A DNA stretch of 64,000 nucleotides from Tissierellales bacterium (GCA_030152145.1 JASLIL010000102.1:5317-69316), one strand, 5' to 3'; shown: positions 9,320 to 17,507, numbered from the stretch's first letter. The notes: generated by a model not told the origin, from the letters alone. A program made the numbers and translations.

Positions 9320-10248
9320 CAGTCACGCAACTCCCTTCCAGTTAGCTCTAAAAATACATCATTTAGGGAGGGGGTTCTGGTATGGAGATTTTTATAGCTT
9401 AATTTTCTAAGGGAAAGAAAGTCTACAAGACTTGAAATATTATTGTCTCTGGACTTAAAATCTATTTCATAAGAATCTTTTTTCCTATAAACATTAATAA
9501 CATTTTTTAGGCTATAAAGGTCATCTGTTAGATCCAGTTCTTCATCTAAGGATAGATAGACCTTCTCCTTTAGACTAATCATTTCCTTAAGCTCCTCCAG
9601 ACTACCTGAAACCAAGTTTTTACCCTTATCCATAATAAGGATTCTTTCACAAAGTTCTTCAACTTCCTCTAGGTAATGACTGGTGTAGACAATGGTGCTA
9701 CCTTCTTGGTTTAATTTTTTAATTCCCTCAAGTATAAAACTTCTGCTTTGAGCATCAACAGCCACCGTAGGCTCATCTAGGAAGATAAGTTGGGGCTTAT
9801 GGGCTATGCCACAAGCTATGTTTAACCTTCTTTTTAAGCCACCACTAAGGCTTGTAGGATAGTAATCTCTATAGGCCTCTAAGTCTACAAAAGCTATTGC
9901 ATCCTCTACATATTTTTCTCTTAAGGTTCGGTCTTTTATGTATAGGCCACAAAAGTAATCTACATTTTCCCAGACCTTCAGTAAATTAAATACTGCTACT
10001 TCCTGGGGAACCAATCCGATTTTATTCTTTAATTCATAGCTGTCAGGACCAAGACTATCATTGAATACCTCTATATTCCCCTTGTCATATTTTAGAATTC
10101 CTAGGATGCAATTTATTAAGCTGGTTTTACCAGAGCCATTAGGCCCCAGAAGTCCTAGAATTTCGCCTTTTTTTAGGCCTAAATCAAAATGGTCTAAGGC
10201 TAGTTTGTTATCATATCTCTTAACTAAATTTTCTACTTTCACTATCAT
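9319..10248 (-). CDS. ABC exporter ATP-binding protein (LnrL-like)
   Basis: 309 residues: Walker A GPNGSGKTS, Q-loop LVPQEVAVF, signature LSGGLKRRL, Walker B LIFLDEP, D-loop VDAQSR and H-loop YTSHYLEEVEELC. A ~90-residue C-terminal extension ends in RTPSLNDVFLELTGRELRD, the usual end of DrrA/LnrL-type drug-efflux ATPases. It is the first gene of the exporter operon and is divergent from a NarL-type two-component system. That arrangement resembles Bacillus subtilis lnrJK-lnrLMN (linearmycin resistance), so response to a membrane-active compound is a reasonable inference. Confidence 0.88.
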   Translation of the reverse strand: MIVKVENLVKRYDNKLALDHFDLGLKKGEILGLLGPNGSGKTSLINCILGILKYDKGNIEVFNDSLGPDSYELKNKIGLVPQEVAVFNLLKVWENVDYFCGLYIKDRTLREKYVEDAIAFVDLEAYRDYYPTSLSGGLKRRLNIACGIAHKPQLIFLDEPTVAVDAQSRSFILEGIKKLNQEGSTIVYTSHYLEEVEELCERILIMDKGKNLVSGSLEELKEMISLKEKVYLSLDEELDLTDDLYSLKNVINVYRKKDSYEIDFKSRDNNISSLVDFLSLRKLSYKNLHTRTPSLNDVFLELTGRELRD

Positions 10249-10395
10249 TTAATCACTTCCTTTAATAAGATTATAAGCTTAGAATCTATATAAGAGTAGT
10301 GTCTATAATCATGAAACTAGCTGACAAATGTAATATTTTGAAATAAATTGAAGAAAGTTTAGGTAAATTAAGTATAATAAGCTTAGAGGTGAATT

Positions 10396-11430
10396 ATGAG
10401 ATCTTTAGTCGAAAAATCAATTTTGTTTACAATTTCTTTTTATATGTCAGCTTTAAGTTTGGAAAATGACAGTACGATAATCTATATATTAATTAGTCTT
10501 ATTATTATATTGGCCTTAGATCTTTTAAAAACCTCTAAGGCTAGGATTATCCTATTTATAGTTTTCTTTCTTCTATCTATAAACTATAAGGAAATAAGAT
10601 ATTTTATTCCTCTAGGAGCCTATAGTTTATATGAGTACAGCAAGCTTATTTTACTTCTAGTTCCATACTTCCTAGTTTGGGGTAACTATGGGCAGGCTAT
10701 CTTAACAGTCCAAAGTATTTATATGGCAAAGAAGAATTTAGAATATACTAGACTTTTAAGGATGTCCAAGGATACTAGAGATGAGTTAAAGGAAGACACT
10801 ATAATTTTAAAAAAATACAATAAACAATTAGAAATAGATAGGGAGAAGAATATACATATAGCCATCCTATCAGAGCGAAATAGAATATCCAGAAAACTCC
10901 ATGACTCTATAGGACATCTTATAAGTAGTAGTATTTTACAGCTTGAGGCCTTAAAGGTTTTGAATAGGGATGAAAACTTAAATCCTTCCTTGGATCTGCT
11001 GCAGTCAAGTTTAAAAAATGGTATGGTAGATGTTAGGAAGAGTATTCATGACCTTTATAGAGAGTCTCTGGACTTAAGAGAGGCTATAGCCAGGATAATT
11101 GAGGAAAATCCAAGCCTGGAGATTAGTCTTGACTACAGGATGGATGAGGACCTAAACTATGAAGTAAAATATGATGTTTTATCTGTAGTTAAGGAGGCTG
11201 TAACCAATGTTAAAAAACATTCTGACTCCAATAAAGTAGATATAAGCTTAGTCAGTATGCCAGGTTTTCATCTTATAAACATTAGGGATTATGGCCAGGG
11301 AAAGGAAATAGATCAGTTGGGACTTGGCCTTATATCCATGGAGGAAGTCTATAAAAAATACTCAGGAAATGGAAGTTTTGGCTTTGATAATGGTTTTAAA
11401 ATTCATATGGTTCTTATGAAGGGAGATTAA
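10396..11430 (+). CDS. membrane sensor histidine kinase, NarX/DesK type (LnrJ-like)
   Basis: 344 residues. Residues ~1-120 form four or five membrane helices without a large external sensor loop. A coiled segment leads to the HisKA_3 motif RNRISRKLHDSIGHLISSS with the phosphorylated His near residue 172. The HATPase domain shows the N-box KEAVTNVKKHSDS, G1 IRDYGQGKEI and G2 LGLGLISMEE. The kinase probably senses membrane perturbation and phosphorylates the response regulator that begins one base after its stop. It is transcribed away from the ABC-2 exporter, its likely target. Confidence 0.88.
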   Translation: MRSLVEKSILFTISFYMSALSLENDSTIIYILISLIIILALDLLKTSKARIILFIVFFLLSINYKEIRYFIPLGAYSLYEYSKLILLLVPYFLVWGNYGQAILTVQSIYMAKKNLEYTRLLRMSKDTRDELKEDTIILKKYNKQLEIDREKNIHIAILSERNRISRKLHDSIGHLISSSILQLEALKVLNRDENLNPSLDLLQSSLKNGMVDVRKSIHDLYRESLDLREAIARIIEENPSLEISLDYRMDEDLNYEVKYDVLSVVKEAVTNVKKHSDSNKVDISLVSMPGFHLINIRDYGQGKEIDQLGLGLISMEEVYKKYSGNGSFGFDNGFKIHMVLMKGD

Positions 11431-11431
11431 A

Positions 11432-12040
11432 ATGAGACTTATAATAGTAGATGATGATTATTTAGTAGTAAATTCACTTAAAACTATAGTAGAGGCTAGG
11501 GGCATGGAGGTCCTAGCTACTGGCTTTTCAGGTAGAGAGGCCATAGAACTTTACAAGGAATATAGGCCAGATCTAATCCTTTTAGATATCCGAATGGAAG
11601 ATTTAAATGGAATAGAGGCAACAGAGGAAATATTAAAATACCATAAGGAGGCAAAAATACTCCTAATAACTACCTTTAAGGATAAGGAATACATAGAAAA
11701 AGCCATAAGTCTAGGTTCTAGAGGATATATCTTAAAGGAAAATATATCAGGAATAATTCCAGCCATAGAGGGGGTCTATGCCAATAATATTGTTTTTGAC
11801 TCTCAGATTATTTCAAATATTACTAGTTTTAAGGAAGGTGAAAGAGTTTCCTTGGAGGAATTATCAGAAAGAGAGAATGAGCTAGTAGAGCTTTTGGCAG
11901 AGGGACTAAATAACAAGGAGATAGCCCAGAAGCTTTTTCTATCAGAGGGGACTGTTAGAAACTACATATCTAGAATACTGGAGAAACTCCAGTTAAGGGA
12001 TAGGACTCAACTGACCATATATTATTTTAAAAATAAGTAG
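11432..12040 (+). CDS. NarL/FixJ-family response regulator (LnrK-like)
   Basis: 202 residues: receiver domain at 1-120 (acidic pocket DDDY near residues 6-9, phosphoacceptor Asp in LILLDIRMEDLNG, conserved Thr in LLITTFKD, Lys in ILKENIS) and a LuxR-type helix-turn-helix at ~140-202 (LSERENELVELLAEGLNNKEIAQKLFLSEGTVRNYISRI). It is paired with the histidine kinase immediately upstream. By analogy with lnrJK it should activate the divergent exporter operon; no direct-repeat binding site was identified with confidence. Confidence 0.9.
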   Translation: MRLIIVDDDYLVVNSLKTIVEARGMEVLATGFSGREAIELYKEYRPDLILLDIRMEDLNGIEATEEILKYHKEAKILLITTFKDKEYIEKAISLGSRGYILKENISGIIPAIEGVYANNIVFDSQIISNITSFKEGERVSLEELSERENELVELLAEGLNNKEIAQKLFLSEGTVRNYISRILEKLQLRDRTQLTIYYFKNK

Positions 12041-12053
12041 GATTTAATAGGAC

Positions 12054-12082
12054 TTGCAGTACCCTCCTGGGTATATTATAAT
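12054..12082 (+). promoter_or_regulatory. promoter with operator palindrome in its spacer
   Basis: -35 TTGCAG (12054-12059), 17-base spacer, -10 TATAAT (12077-12082). The spacer contains the palindrome TACCC-TCCT-GGGTA (12060-12073), so a bound repressor would block RNA polymerase. The motif resembles CsoR/CstR-type operators (TACCC-N-GGGTA), but the only local regulator gene is the HxlR protein downstream. Confidence 0.7.
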
Positions 12083-12085
12083 AGA

Positions 12086-12112
12086 TAGTAACTTTAAAAA
12101 GTAAAGTTACTA
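12086..12112. promoter_or_regulatory. second palindrome at the transcription start
   Basis: Perfect 10-bp arms TAGTAACTTT (12086-12095) and AAAGTTACTA (12103-12112) with a 7-base gap, just downstream of the -10. It could be a second operator or a 5' leader hairpin. The GGAGGGG ribosome binding site follows it. Confidence 0.5.
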
Positions 12113-12136
12113 ATTTAAGAAAATAGGAGGGGCAAG

Positions 12137-13348
12137 ATGGGAAATATAAACTTTTTAGTTGTTTTTTTAGAGGGAATCATATCTCTGTTTTCACCATGTG
12201 TACTGCCAATTATTCCAGTATATATAGCTATATTAACTGGTAGTACAGGTGATGAAGAGGGGACTGGTAAGAGTCCAATCTTAAATACGGTACTTTTTAT
12301 ACTGGGTATATCCACAACATTTTTTATATTGGGATCCTCAATTAGGTTTTTTAGCAAGGGCCTAATAGGGAATAAGGAAGTTATGAATATAGTTGGAGGT
12401 ATATTTATAGTTATTATGGGGCTGTTTTTCATGGGTTGGCTTAAGATACCAGCACTGGAGTCTTCAAAGAAATTTAGCATGAAGGACAGGAAGATGGGGC
12501 CTTTGACAGCTTATTTATTAGGCTTGACCTTTAGCTTGGGCTGGAGTCCTTGTGTAGGACCTATGTTAGGGTCTGCTATGATAATGGCTTCAAATTCGGC
12601 TAGTAGATTACAGGGAAATCTTTTAATTTTAGCCTATACCCTAGGTTTTATCCTTCCTTTTGTAATAATGGCTATATTCTATGACAGGTTGGAAAAACAT
12701 ATAGATAAGCTTCATGACCATTCAGATAAGATAAAGAAAATTGGTGGCCTACTATTGATTCTTTCAGGTATTCTAATGGCAACTGGTGGACTTGATAAGT
12801 TTGGTCTTAGTCTAAATGAAGAGCAGACTATTATTGAGGAAGAAGCTAAGGAAGAAGCTAAGGAAGAAGTTGAGGAAGAGTCTGGAGATTCTGGGGAAGA
12901 AAGTTTGGCGGCTCCTGATTTTAAGCTAGTAGACCAGTATGGTAAGGACCATATTCTAAGTGACTACCAGGGTAAGGTTGTATTCTTAAACTTTTGGGCT
13001 ACTTGGTGTCCACCTTGCAGAATGGAGATGCCAGATATTCAGTCTATATATGAGGAGCGTGGCTATAACGAGGAAGACGTAGTTATACTGGGAGTAGCTG
13101 GACCCAATCTAGGAAGTGGAAGGGCAAAGGAAGGTTCTATTGAGGAAATTAAGGAATTTTTAAAGGAAAACTCCTATGACTATCCAATCCTATTTGATGA
13201 AACTGGGGAGCTTTTTATGACCTATGGAATACAGTCTTTCCCATCTACCTTTATTATAGATAGGGATGGAAATATAGATGGATATATACCATCTGCAGTT
13301 CCTAAGGATGTAATGGAAAATGCTATAGATACAACTAGAAACAGATAG
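12137..13348 (+). CDS. CcdA-type thiol transporter fused to a TlpA/ResA-like thioredoxin
   Basis: 403 residues in two parts. Residues ~1-220 are a six-helix CcdA domain with the paired cysteines in FSPCVLP (C21) and WSPCVGP (C139), which carry electrons across the membrane. After an acidic Glu/Lys-rich linker (~230-255) comes a thioredoxin domain with WATWCPPC (C291/C294), PSTFIID and a peroxiredoxin-like GKVVFLNFW. The domain should face outside and reduce extracytoplasmic disulfides or maintain thiols, powered by cytosolic thioredoxin. It is the first gene of an operon with an HxlR regulator and a small membrane protein. Confidence 0.9.
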   Translation: MGNINFLVVFLEGIISLFSPCVLPIIPVYIAILTGSTGDEEGTGKSPILNTVLFILGISTTFFILGSSIRFFSKGLIGNKEVMNIVGGIFIVIMGLFFMGWLKIPALESSKKFSMKDRKMGPLTAYLLGLTFSLGWSPCVGPMLGSAMIMASNSASRLQGNLLILAYTLGFILPFVIMAIFYDRLEKHIDKLHDHSDKIKKIGGLLLILSGILMATGGLDKFGLSLNEEQTIIEEEAKEEAKEEVEEESGDSGEESLAAPDFKLVDQYGKDHILSDYQGKVVFLNFWATWCPPCRMEMPDIQSIYEERGYNEEDVVILGVAGPNLGSGRAKEGSIEEIKEFLKENSYDYPILFDETGELFMTYGIQSFPSTFIIDRDGNIDGYIPSAVPKDVMENAIDTTRNR

Positions 13349-13358
13349 GAGGAGACTT

Positions 13359-13787
13359 ATGAAACCAGCCTATGACTTGGATTGTAATATTGCTAAGACC
13401 CTAAACCTAGTTGGGGACAAGTGGACTATTTTGGTTCTTCATAGGATTTCCACAGGAAGAAGGACCTTTAAGGAAATTAGGGATAATCTAGATCTAATAC
13501 CCACTAATATCCTATCAGATAGGTTGAAAAAATTAGAGTCAGAGGATTTGATAGCTTCAAAGCTTTATAATCATCATCCACCTCGCTATGAATACTATGT
13601 AACAGCTAAGGGCCAGGACTTTAATAAGGTTTTTAACTCTATGATTCTTTGGGCTAGTGATAATCTAGAGGGCTGCAAGAAAACCTTAGGTCATAGCAAG
13701 TGTGGACATAGGGTTGATGTTAGATATTATTGTGAAGAGTGTGGAGAGTTTTTAGAAGAGGCCAGTGTGTCTGCTGTGGAAAAGTAG
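13359..13787 (+). CDS. HxlR-family transcriptional regulator with Cys-rich C-terminal tail
   Basis: 142 residues. Residues ~1-95 are an HxlR winged helix (DCNIAKTLNLVGDKWTILVLHRI, LIPTNILSDRLKKLESEDLI, PPRYEYYVTAKG). HxlR proteins often sense thiol-reactive compounds through a conserved N-terminal Cys, here C9. The last ~40 residues add CKKTLGHSKCGHR and YYCEECGEF, a zinc-ribbon-like set of Cys and His. It follows the CcdA-thioredoxin gene by 10 bases, so it plausibly autoregulates this redox operon through the palindromes at 12060-12112. The ligand is not shown by the sequence. Confidence 0.85.
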   Translation: MKPAYDLDCNIAKTLNLVGDKWTILVLHRISTGRRTFKEIRDNLDLIPTNILSDRLKKLESEDLIASKLYNHHPPRYEYYVTAKGQDFNKVFNSMILWASDNLEGCKKTLGHSKCGHRVDVRYYCEECGEFLEEASVSAVEK

Positions 13788-13795
13788 GTGATTTT

Positions 13796-14005
13796 TTGAA
13801 AAAGATAAAACTTATGGAAGATATATGCTACTACCTGGGTTTGTTGGTATCGGCCTTTGGACTTTACAAGATTTATATAAGTAGGAAGGGATTGCCAGCA
13901 GGTGCCTGTCCTATAGATGATAATAGACCCATATTAATTTTGGGAATAAGTCTTTTTATTATCTCCATAGTCCTTGGATTTATAGGGGATAGAAGGTCAA
14001 AATAA
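13796..14005 (+). CDS. small two-helix membrane protein
   Basis: 69 residues from TTG 13796, which has AGGTG at 13786-13790 upstream; ATG 13814 is an alternative start. A longer reading from 13739 would lie inside the HxlR gene and is unlikely. Two hydrophobic segments (YYLGLLVSAFGLYKIYI and PILILGISLFIISIVLGFIG) flank a short loop GLPAGACPIDDNR with one cysteine. I do not recognise the family. Its place after a thiol-transport gene and a redox-type regulator suggests a role in the same process, which is inference only. Confidence 0.6.
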   Translation: MKKIKLMEDICYYLGLLVSAFGLYKIYISRKGLPAGACPIDDNRPILILGISLFIISIVLGFIGDRRSK

Positions 14006-14008
14006 GGA

Positions 14009-14037
14009 GTTGCAAGCCTAGAGCTTGCAGCTTTTTT
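14009..14037 (+). terminator. rho-independent terminator
   Basis: Arms GTTGCAAGC (14009-14017) and GCTTGCAGC (14023-14031), loop CTAGA, six T. It ends the CcdA/HxlR operon. Confidence 0.88.
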
Positions 14038-14111
14038 ATTCTTTATAAAGACTTTCTAGAAGTATACAAAACTTATTTTATAGATATATTATAACTATTT
14101 CCCCTTAAAAT

Positions 14112-14140
14112 TTTACAAATATAGGCTTAGGGGGTATAAT
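14112..14140 (+). promoter_or_regulatory. vegetative promoter of the CoA-binding protein gene
   Basis: -35 TTTACA (14112-14117), 17-base spacer, -10 TATAAT (14135-14140). It predicts a start near 14147 and an unusually long leader of about 170 bases. Confidence 0.75.
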
Positions 14141-14146
14141 ATGAGT

Positions 14147-14318
14147 GAGATATATGAGAGTTGACGATTTGTTTAGAGTTTGGGATTTCTATCAAGTATT
14201 AAGCTTCAGCTCTCTTATCTTAAATAGAGCTTAAGGAAGCTATTTTAAAATTATTTTTCATGGATCTTAGCTTTGGATAGACTTTGATTTTAAGCTTTGG
14301 ATATTTTGGAGGTGGACT
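14147..14318 (+). promoter_or_regulatory. long structured 5' leader, function unknown
   Basis: This fills most of the 313-base gap between genes. TGAGAGTTGA near 14154 can pair with TCAGCTCTCT near 14206 (about nine pairs including one G:U). A second hairpin forms around TAGAGCTTAAGGAAGCTA (14225-14242). AGCTTTGGATA occurs twice (near 14269 and 14293) before the GGAGG. No known riboswitch class was recognised and the only reading frame in it is seven codons long. Confidence 0.35.
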
Positions 14319-14699
14319 ATGGACTTAAAGGAAACTATGATGTCTTTAAAAAACTGGGCTGTAATAGGAGCCAGTAGTAAGCCGGAAAAAATTAGCTACA
14401 AAATTTACAAGAGCCTAAGGGAAAATGATTACCAGGTGTATCCTGTAAATAAAAACTATGACAAGATAGACCAGGACAAGGTATATAAGTCTATTTTAGA
14501 CATAGAAGCTTCCATAGATGTTGTAGATATGCTGGTTAATCCTAAAATAGGCATGGAAGTTTTATATCAGATAAGGGACAAGGGCGTTGAATATATTTGG
14601 TTTCAACCTGGAAGCTTTGATGAGGAGCTTTTGAAAAAAGCCGATCAATTAGGTTTTAAATACCTTTATGATGAATGTATATATAGGGAATTAATTTAA
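14319..14699 (+). CDS. CoA-binding domain protein (YccU family)
   Basis: 126 residues, a single Rossmann CoA-binding domain as in the N-terminal part of succinyl-CoA synthetase alpha. Visible: WAVIGASSKPEKISYKIYKSL (nucleotide loop), YPVNKNYDKI, SIDVVDMLVNP and YIWFQPGSFDEELLKKA. The start follows GGAGG by 8 bases. It is transcribed alone, between two terminators, behind its own promoter and a long leader. The exact ligand and function of this family are not established. Confidence 0.85.
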   Translation: MDLKETMMSLKNWAVIGASSKPEKISYKIYKSLRENDYQVYPVNKNYDKIDQDKVYKSILDIEASIDVVDMLVNPKIGMEVLYQIRDKGVEYIWFQPGSFDEELLKKADQLGFKYLYDECIYRELI

Positions 14700-14714
14700 T
14701 TATATTAGATAGAT

Positions 14715-14743
14715 AAAGAGAGCTGATAGATCAGCTCTCTTTT
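14715..14743. terminator. bidirectional terminator
   Basis: Arms AAAGAGAGCTGA (14715-14726) and TCAGCTCTCTTT (14731-14742) with a four-base loop. It lies between two convergent genes and overlaps the 3' end of the minus-strand gene. Confidence 0.85.
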
Positions 14744-15683
14744 AATATCCTCTATTTAAGTCTACTATATTTAATATTTCTTCCTGGTTTTTATATCTTT
14801 TTAGGTTTTCATAAAGCATCTGGAATCTTCTTTCTTCAAACATTTCTGAATTCCAGGAGTTATGAGGAGTTACAATAACCTTATCCATAGTCCATAGGGG
14901 GCTATCCTTAGGAAGAGGCTCCTTCTCAAATACATCTAGGGCTGCTCCAGTTACCTTCCCAGATTCAAGAGCTTCTATAAGGGCCTTCTCATCTATTATA
15001 GTTCCGCGGGCTATATTTACCAGCCTTACTCCATCCTTTAACTTGCTTAGGAAGTCATGATCTACCAATCCATGGGTGTCCTTTGTATAGGGCAGGGTGA
15101 TTACCATATAGTCAAAGTCGCCTATAACCCTATGGGCCTCATCTATACTATAGCTTTCATTAAAGCCCTCTGTTGGTTTACCACTGGAGTTTATACCAAT
15201 AATATTAACTCCAAAACCCTTAAGTCTTTTACTGGCCTCCTTGGCTATATCCCCAGTTCCTAAAAATCCTACTGTCTTGCCGTAGATTTCATTTAGGTCA
15301 AAAACCATATTCCAATTCTTCTCCTCCTGCTGCCTGTAAAAACCCTTGGAGTTTTTAGCCATTTCCAGAATCTTAAGAACTATCCACTCTCCTATAGGTA
15401 TATTGTAGCCTAGCTTGTTGTTTGATAGGAGAATATCCCTAGAAAGTATCTTATCTTTTGGAACTTGATTTACTCCTGTAGTCAGTAGTTGAATCCATTT
15501 TAGCTTTGGAAAATCATCAAGATTAATCTTATCAAAACCTTCAGAAGTCACCAGTATATCTATATCCTTGTTTTCCTCTGTAAGTCTTAAACTTCTCTCT
15601 GGCTCTAGTATGACATCATAGCCTAGATCCTCTATTTTTTTTAATTTATCATCAGTAAATTTATAGGTTATAAGTGTTTTCAT
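14742..15683 (-). CDS. D-isomer 2-hydroxyacid dehydrogenase
   Basis: 313 residues with an NAD-binding Rossmann core at ~125-270: TVGFLGTGDIAKEASKRL and the acidic/neutral strand end GINSS. Catalytic residues of the family are visible: Arg in LVNIARGTIIDE, Glu in DVFEKEPLP and His in VTPHNSW. This family interconverts 2-keto and 2-hydroxy acids (phosphoglycerate, lactate and branched-chain acids are examples). The protein is shorter than SerA and lacks an ACT domain. The substrate is not determinable here; fermentation of amino acids via 2-hydroxyacids is possible. It is monocistronic. Confidence 0.85.
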   Translation of the reverse strand: MKTLITYKFTDDKLKKIEDLGYDVILEPERSLRLTEENKDIDILVTSEGFDKINLDDFPKLKWIQLLTTGVNQVPKDKILSRDILLSNNKLGYNIPIGEWIVLKILEMAKNSKGFYRQQEEKNWNMVFDLNEIYGKTVGFLGTGDIAKEASKRLKGFGVNIIGINSSGKPTEGFNESYSIDEAHRVIGDFDYMVITLPYTKDTHGLVDHDFLSKLKDGVRLVNIARGTIIDEKALIEALESGKVTGAALDVFEKEPLPKDSPLWTMDKVIVTPHNSWNSEMFEERRFQMLYENLKRYKNQEEILNIVDLNRGY

Positions 15684-15795
15684 AATAATCCCTCCAAGTT
15701 TATATGTACCCTGAAAGTCCCTAAGACTAACTAAAAAAGTATAACTTGTAAAATAACCTTAAGTCAACTAATATAATTATATTAGGAGGTAGATT

Positions 15796-16407
15796 ATGGC
15801 AAAGAAAAAATACTATTCAGTAAGATCAGGAAGGAAACCAGGTATATATAGGAGCTGGTCAGACTGTGAGAAGGAGATAAAGGGCTTTTCTGGGGCAGAG
15901 TATAAGAAGTTTTCTAGTCTAGAAGAGGCAGAGGGATTTATGCTTGATAGGGAGGAGGAAGGAAAATCCTTAGATAGGCTAGGAAGTAAGGAGGCAGTGG
16001 CCTATGTAGATGGTAGCTACAAGCTAGCTAGCCATGAATATAGCTATGGCATGGTCTTTTTTACAGATAAGGATAAGATAGAAGAATTTAAGAAATACCA
16101 GGATCCAGAGATGGCTGCTATGAGAAATGTAGCTGGAGAAATTAAGGGGGCTATGGCAGCTATGTCCAAGGCCTTGGAACTTAAGAAGGAGGTTCTCTAT
16201 ATCTACTATGACTATATGGGAATAGAAAAGTGGGCCAAGGGTGAATGGAAGAGAAATAAATCTGGTACCATAGCCTACAAGGACTACTATGACAGTATAG
16301 AGGAGGACCTAAGGGTTCACTTTATAAAAGTTAAGGCCCATACAGGGGACAAGTACAACGAAGAAGCTGATAGTTTGGCAAAAAAAGCATTGGGGATAGA
16401 AGGTTAA
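15796..16407 (+). CDS. ribonuclease HI with N-terminal hybrid-binding domain
   Basis: 203 residues. Residues ~1-50 are the viroplasmin-like RNA/DNA hybrid-binding domain (KKYYSVRSGRKPGIYRSW, GAEYKKFSSLEEAEGFM). Residues ~66-203 are RNase H with the catalytic carboxylates in AYVDGSY, GEIKGA, YYDYMGIEKW and NEEADSLAK, and the histidine in VKAHTGDKYNEEAD. It removes RNA from RNA/DNA hybrids. The start is 9 bases after AGGAGGT. The stop overlaps the end of the convergent dCMP deaminase gene by four bases, where GAAGGTTA and TAACCTTC (16399-16415) form a small palindrome. Confidence 0.92.
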   Translation: MAKKKYYSVRSGRKPGIYRSWSDCEKEIKGFSGAEYKKFSSLEEAEGFMLDREEEGKSLDRLGSKEAVAYVDGSYKLASHEYSYGMVFFTDKDKIEEFKKYQDPEMAAMRNVAGEIKGAMAAMSKALELKKEVLYIYYDYMGIEKWAKGEWKRNKSGTIAYKDYYDSIEEDLRVHFIKVKAHTGDKYNEEADSLAKKALGIEG

Positions 16408-16892
16408 TAACCTTCACCATCACCAATGCTATCATCATTTCTAATCCAGTCTTCAACACTTACAAGTCTATAGTCATTGTAGTTATCTCTTACTATTACA
16501 TCTTTTATACCGGAATTTATTATTAATCTCTTGCACATGGAGCAGGAACTGCTTTTCTCCACATACTCATCTGTCTCAACTTCCTTTCCCACTAGGTAGA
16601 GGGTGGAGTCAATCATATCTCGCCTAGAAGCGGATATAATACAATTGGCTTCAGCATGGACAGATCTACACAGTTCATATCTAGTACCACGTGGTACATC
16701 TAATTCGCTGCGCCTACACTGGCCTATATCAGAGCAGTTAACTCTTCCACGAGGGGCCCCAGTATAGCCTGTAGAAATTATTTCATCATTCTTAACTATA
16801 ATTGCTCCAAAGTTTCTTCTCATACAGGTACCTCTTTTAGAAACAGTCTCAGCAATATCTAAATAATAGTTGACCTTATCACGTCTCTTCAA
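16404..16892 (-). CDS. dCMP deaminase (ComEB family)
   Basis: About 162 residues of the cytidine/deoxycytidylate deaminase family, which converts dCMP to dUMP for thymidylate synthesis. Zinc site: SVHAEANCI (His ligand and catalytic Glu) with CSMC (two Cys ligands); the N-terminal half has CMRRNFGAIIVKND and STGYTGAPRG, typical of ComEB/dCMP deaminases. I choose TTG 16892 because GGGAGTG lies six bases upstream; GTG 16907 would place the ribosome binding site inside the gene. The usual PCxxC reads SSCSMC here. Confidence 0.88.
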   Translation of the reverse strand: MKRRDKVNYYLDIAETVSKRGTCMRRNFGAIIVKNDEIISTGYTGAPRGRVNCSDIGQCRRSELDVPRGTRYELCRSVHAEANCIISASRRDMIDSTLYLVGKEVETDEYVEKSSSCSMCKRLIINSGIKDVIVRDNYNDYRLVSVEDWIRNDDSIGDGEGY

Positions 16893-17004
16893 ATGTATCA
16901 CTCCCACTATTTAAATCTATATCTATTATATATTAAATCAGCCTAAATAAAAATACATAGTAAAAAAATGATATAATATATTAAAATAAGCTAGGAGGGA
17001 TTAG

Positions 17005-17493
17005 ATGGACTATTTAATTAGGGAGAGGGTCTTTGCCCTTGGAAATAAATTTGATATAGAGGATAGCATGGGTCAGTCTATCTATAGGGTAGAATCTCAG
17101 ATCTTTGCCCTGGGAAGAAAGCTTAGGATCTATAATAGAAATGGTGAGGAAGTAGCCTATATAGAACAAAGGATTCCCAGGCTCCTGCCAGAATATGATA
17201 TTTATATAGATGGAAGGCAGCTAGGAAGCCTGAAAAAGGAGCTTAGTTTCTTTAGGCCCAGCTTTGCAATAAACAGTGATTATGGGGATTTTGAAATAGA
17301 GGGAGATGTCCTAAGATACAACTTTAGCATCTTAAAAAATGGCAGACCAGTAGCCAGTATAAGTAAGAAGTTTTTGGCCTTGTCTGACAGCTACATGGTA
17401 TCTGTAGATGATGATTTAAACCAGGCTTTTATTTTGGCCCTAGTCATAATACTAGACCAGGTTCATCATGACCAAAGCTCTTCAAGCCAGTAA
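17005..17493 (+). CDS. LURP-one-related (LOR/YxjI-type) protein
   Basis: 162 residues with the repetitive beta-strand pattern of the Tubby-like LOR fold: FALGNKFDIEDSMGQSIYRVESQIFALGRKLRIYN, then RIPRLLPEYDIYIDGRQLGSLKKELS and a C-terminal hydrophobic helix AFILALVIILDQVHHD. Function of bacterial members is unknown. It begins 9 bases after AGGAGGG and is followed 14 bases later by the sigma-54 activator gene, so they may be cotranscribed. Confidence 0.82.
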   Translation: MDYLIRERVFALGNKFDIEDSMGQSIYRVESQIFALGRKLRIYNRNGEEVAYIEQRIPRLLPEYDIYIDGRQLGSLKKELSFFRPSFAINSDYGDFEIEGDVLRYNFSILKNGRPVASISKKFLALSDSYMVSVDDDLNQAFILALVIILDQVHHDQSSSSQ

Positions 17494-17507
17494 GGAAGGT
17501 GAAATAG

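Noticed and set aside
13739..13795. Longer N-terminus for the small membrane protein
   Set aside because: It would lie within the HxlR gene and lacks a ribosome binding site; TTG 13796 with AGGTG upstream fits better.
14141..14164. Seven-codon leader peptide (ATG at 14141)
   Set aside because: It starts right after the -10 element, before the predicted transcription start, and has no ribosome binding site.
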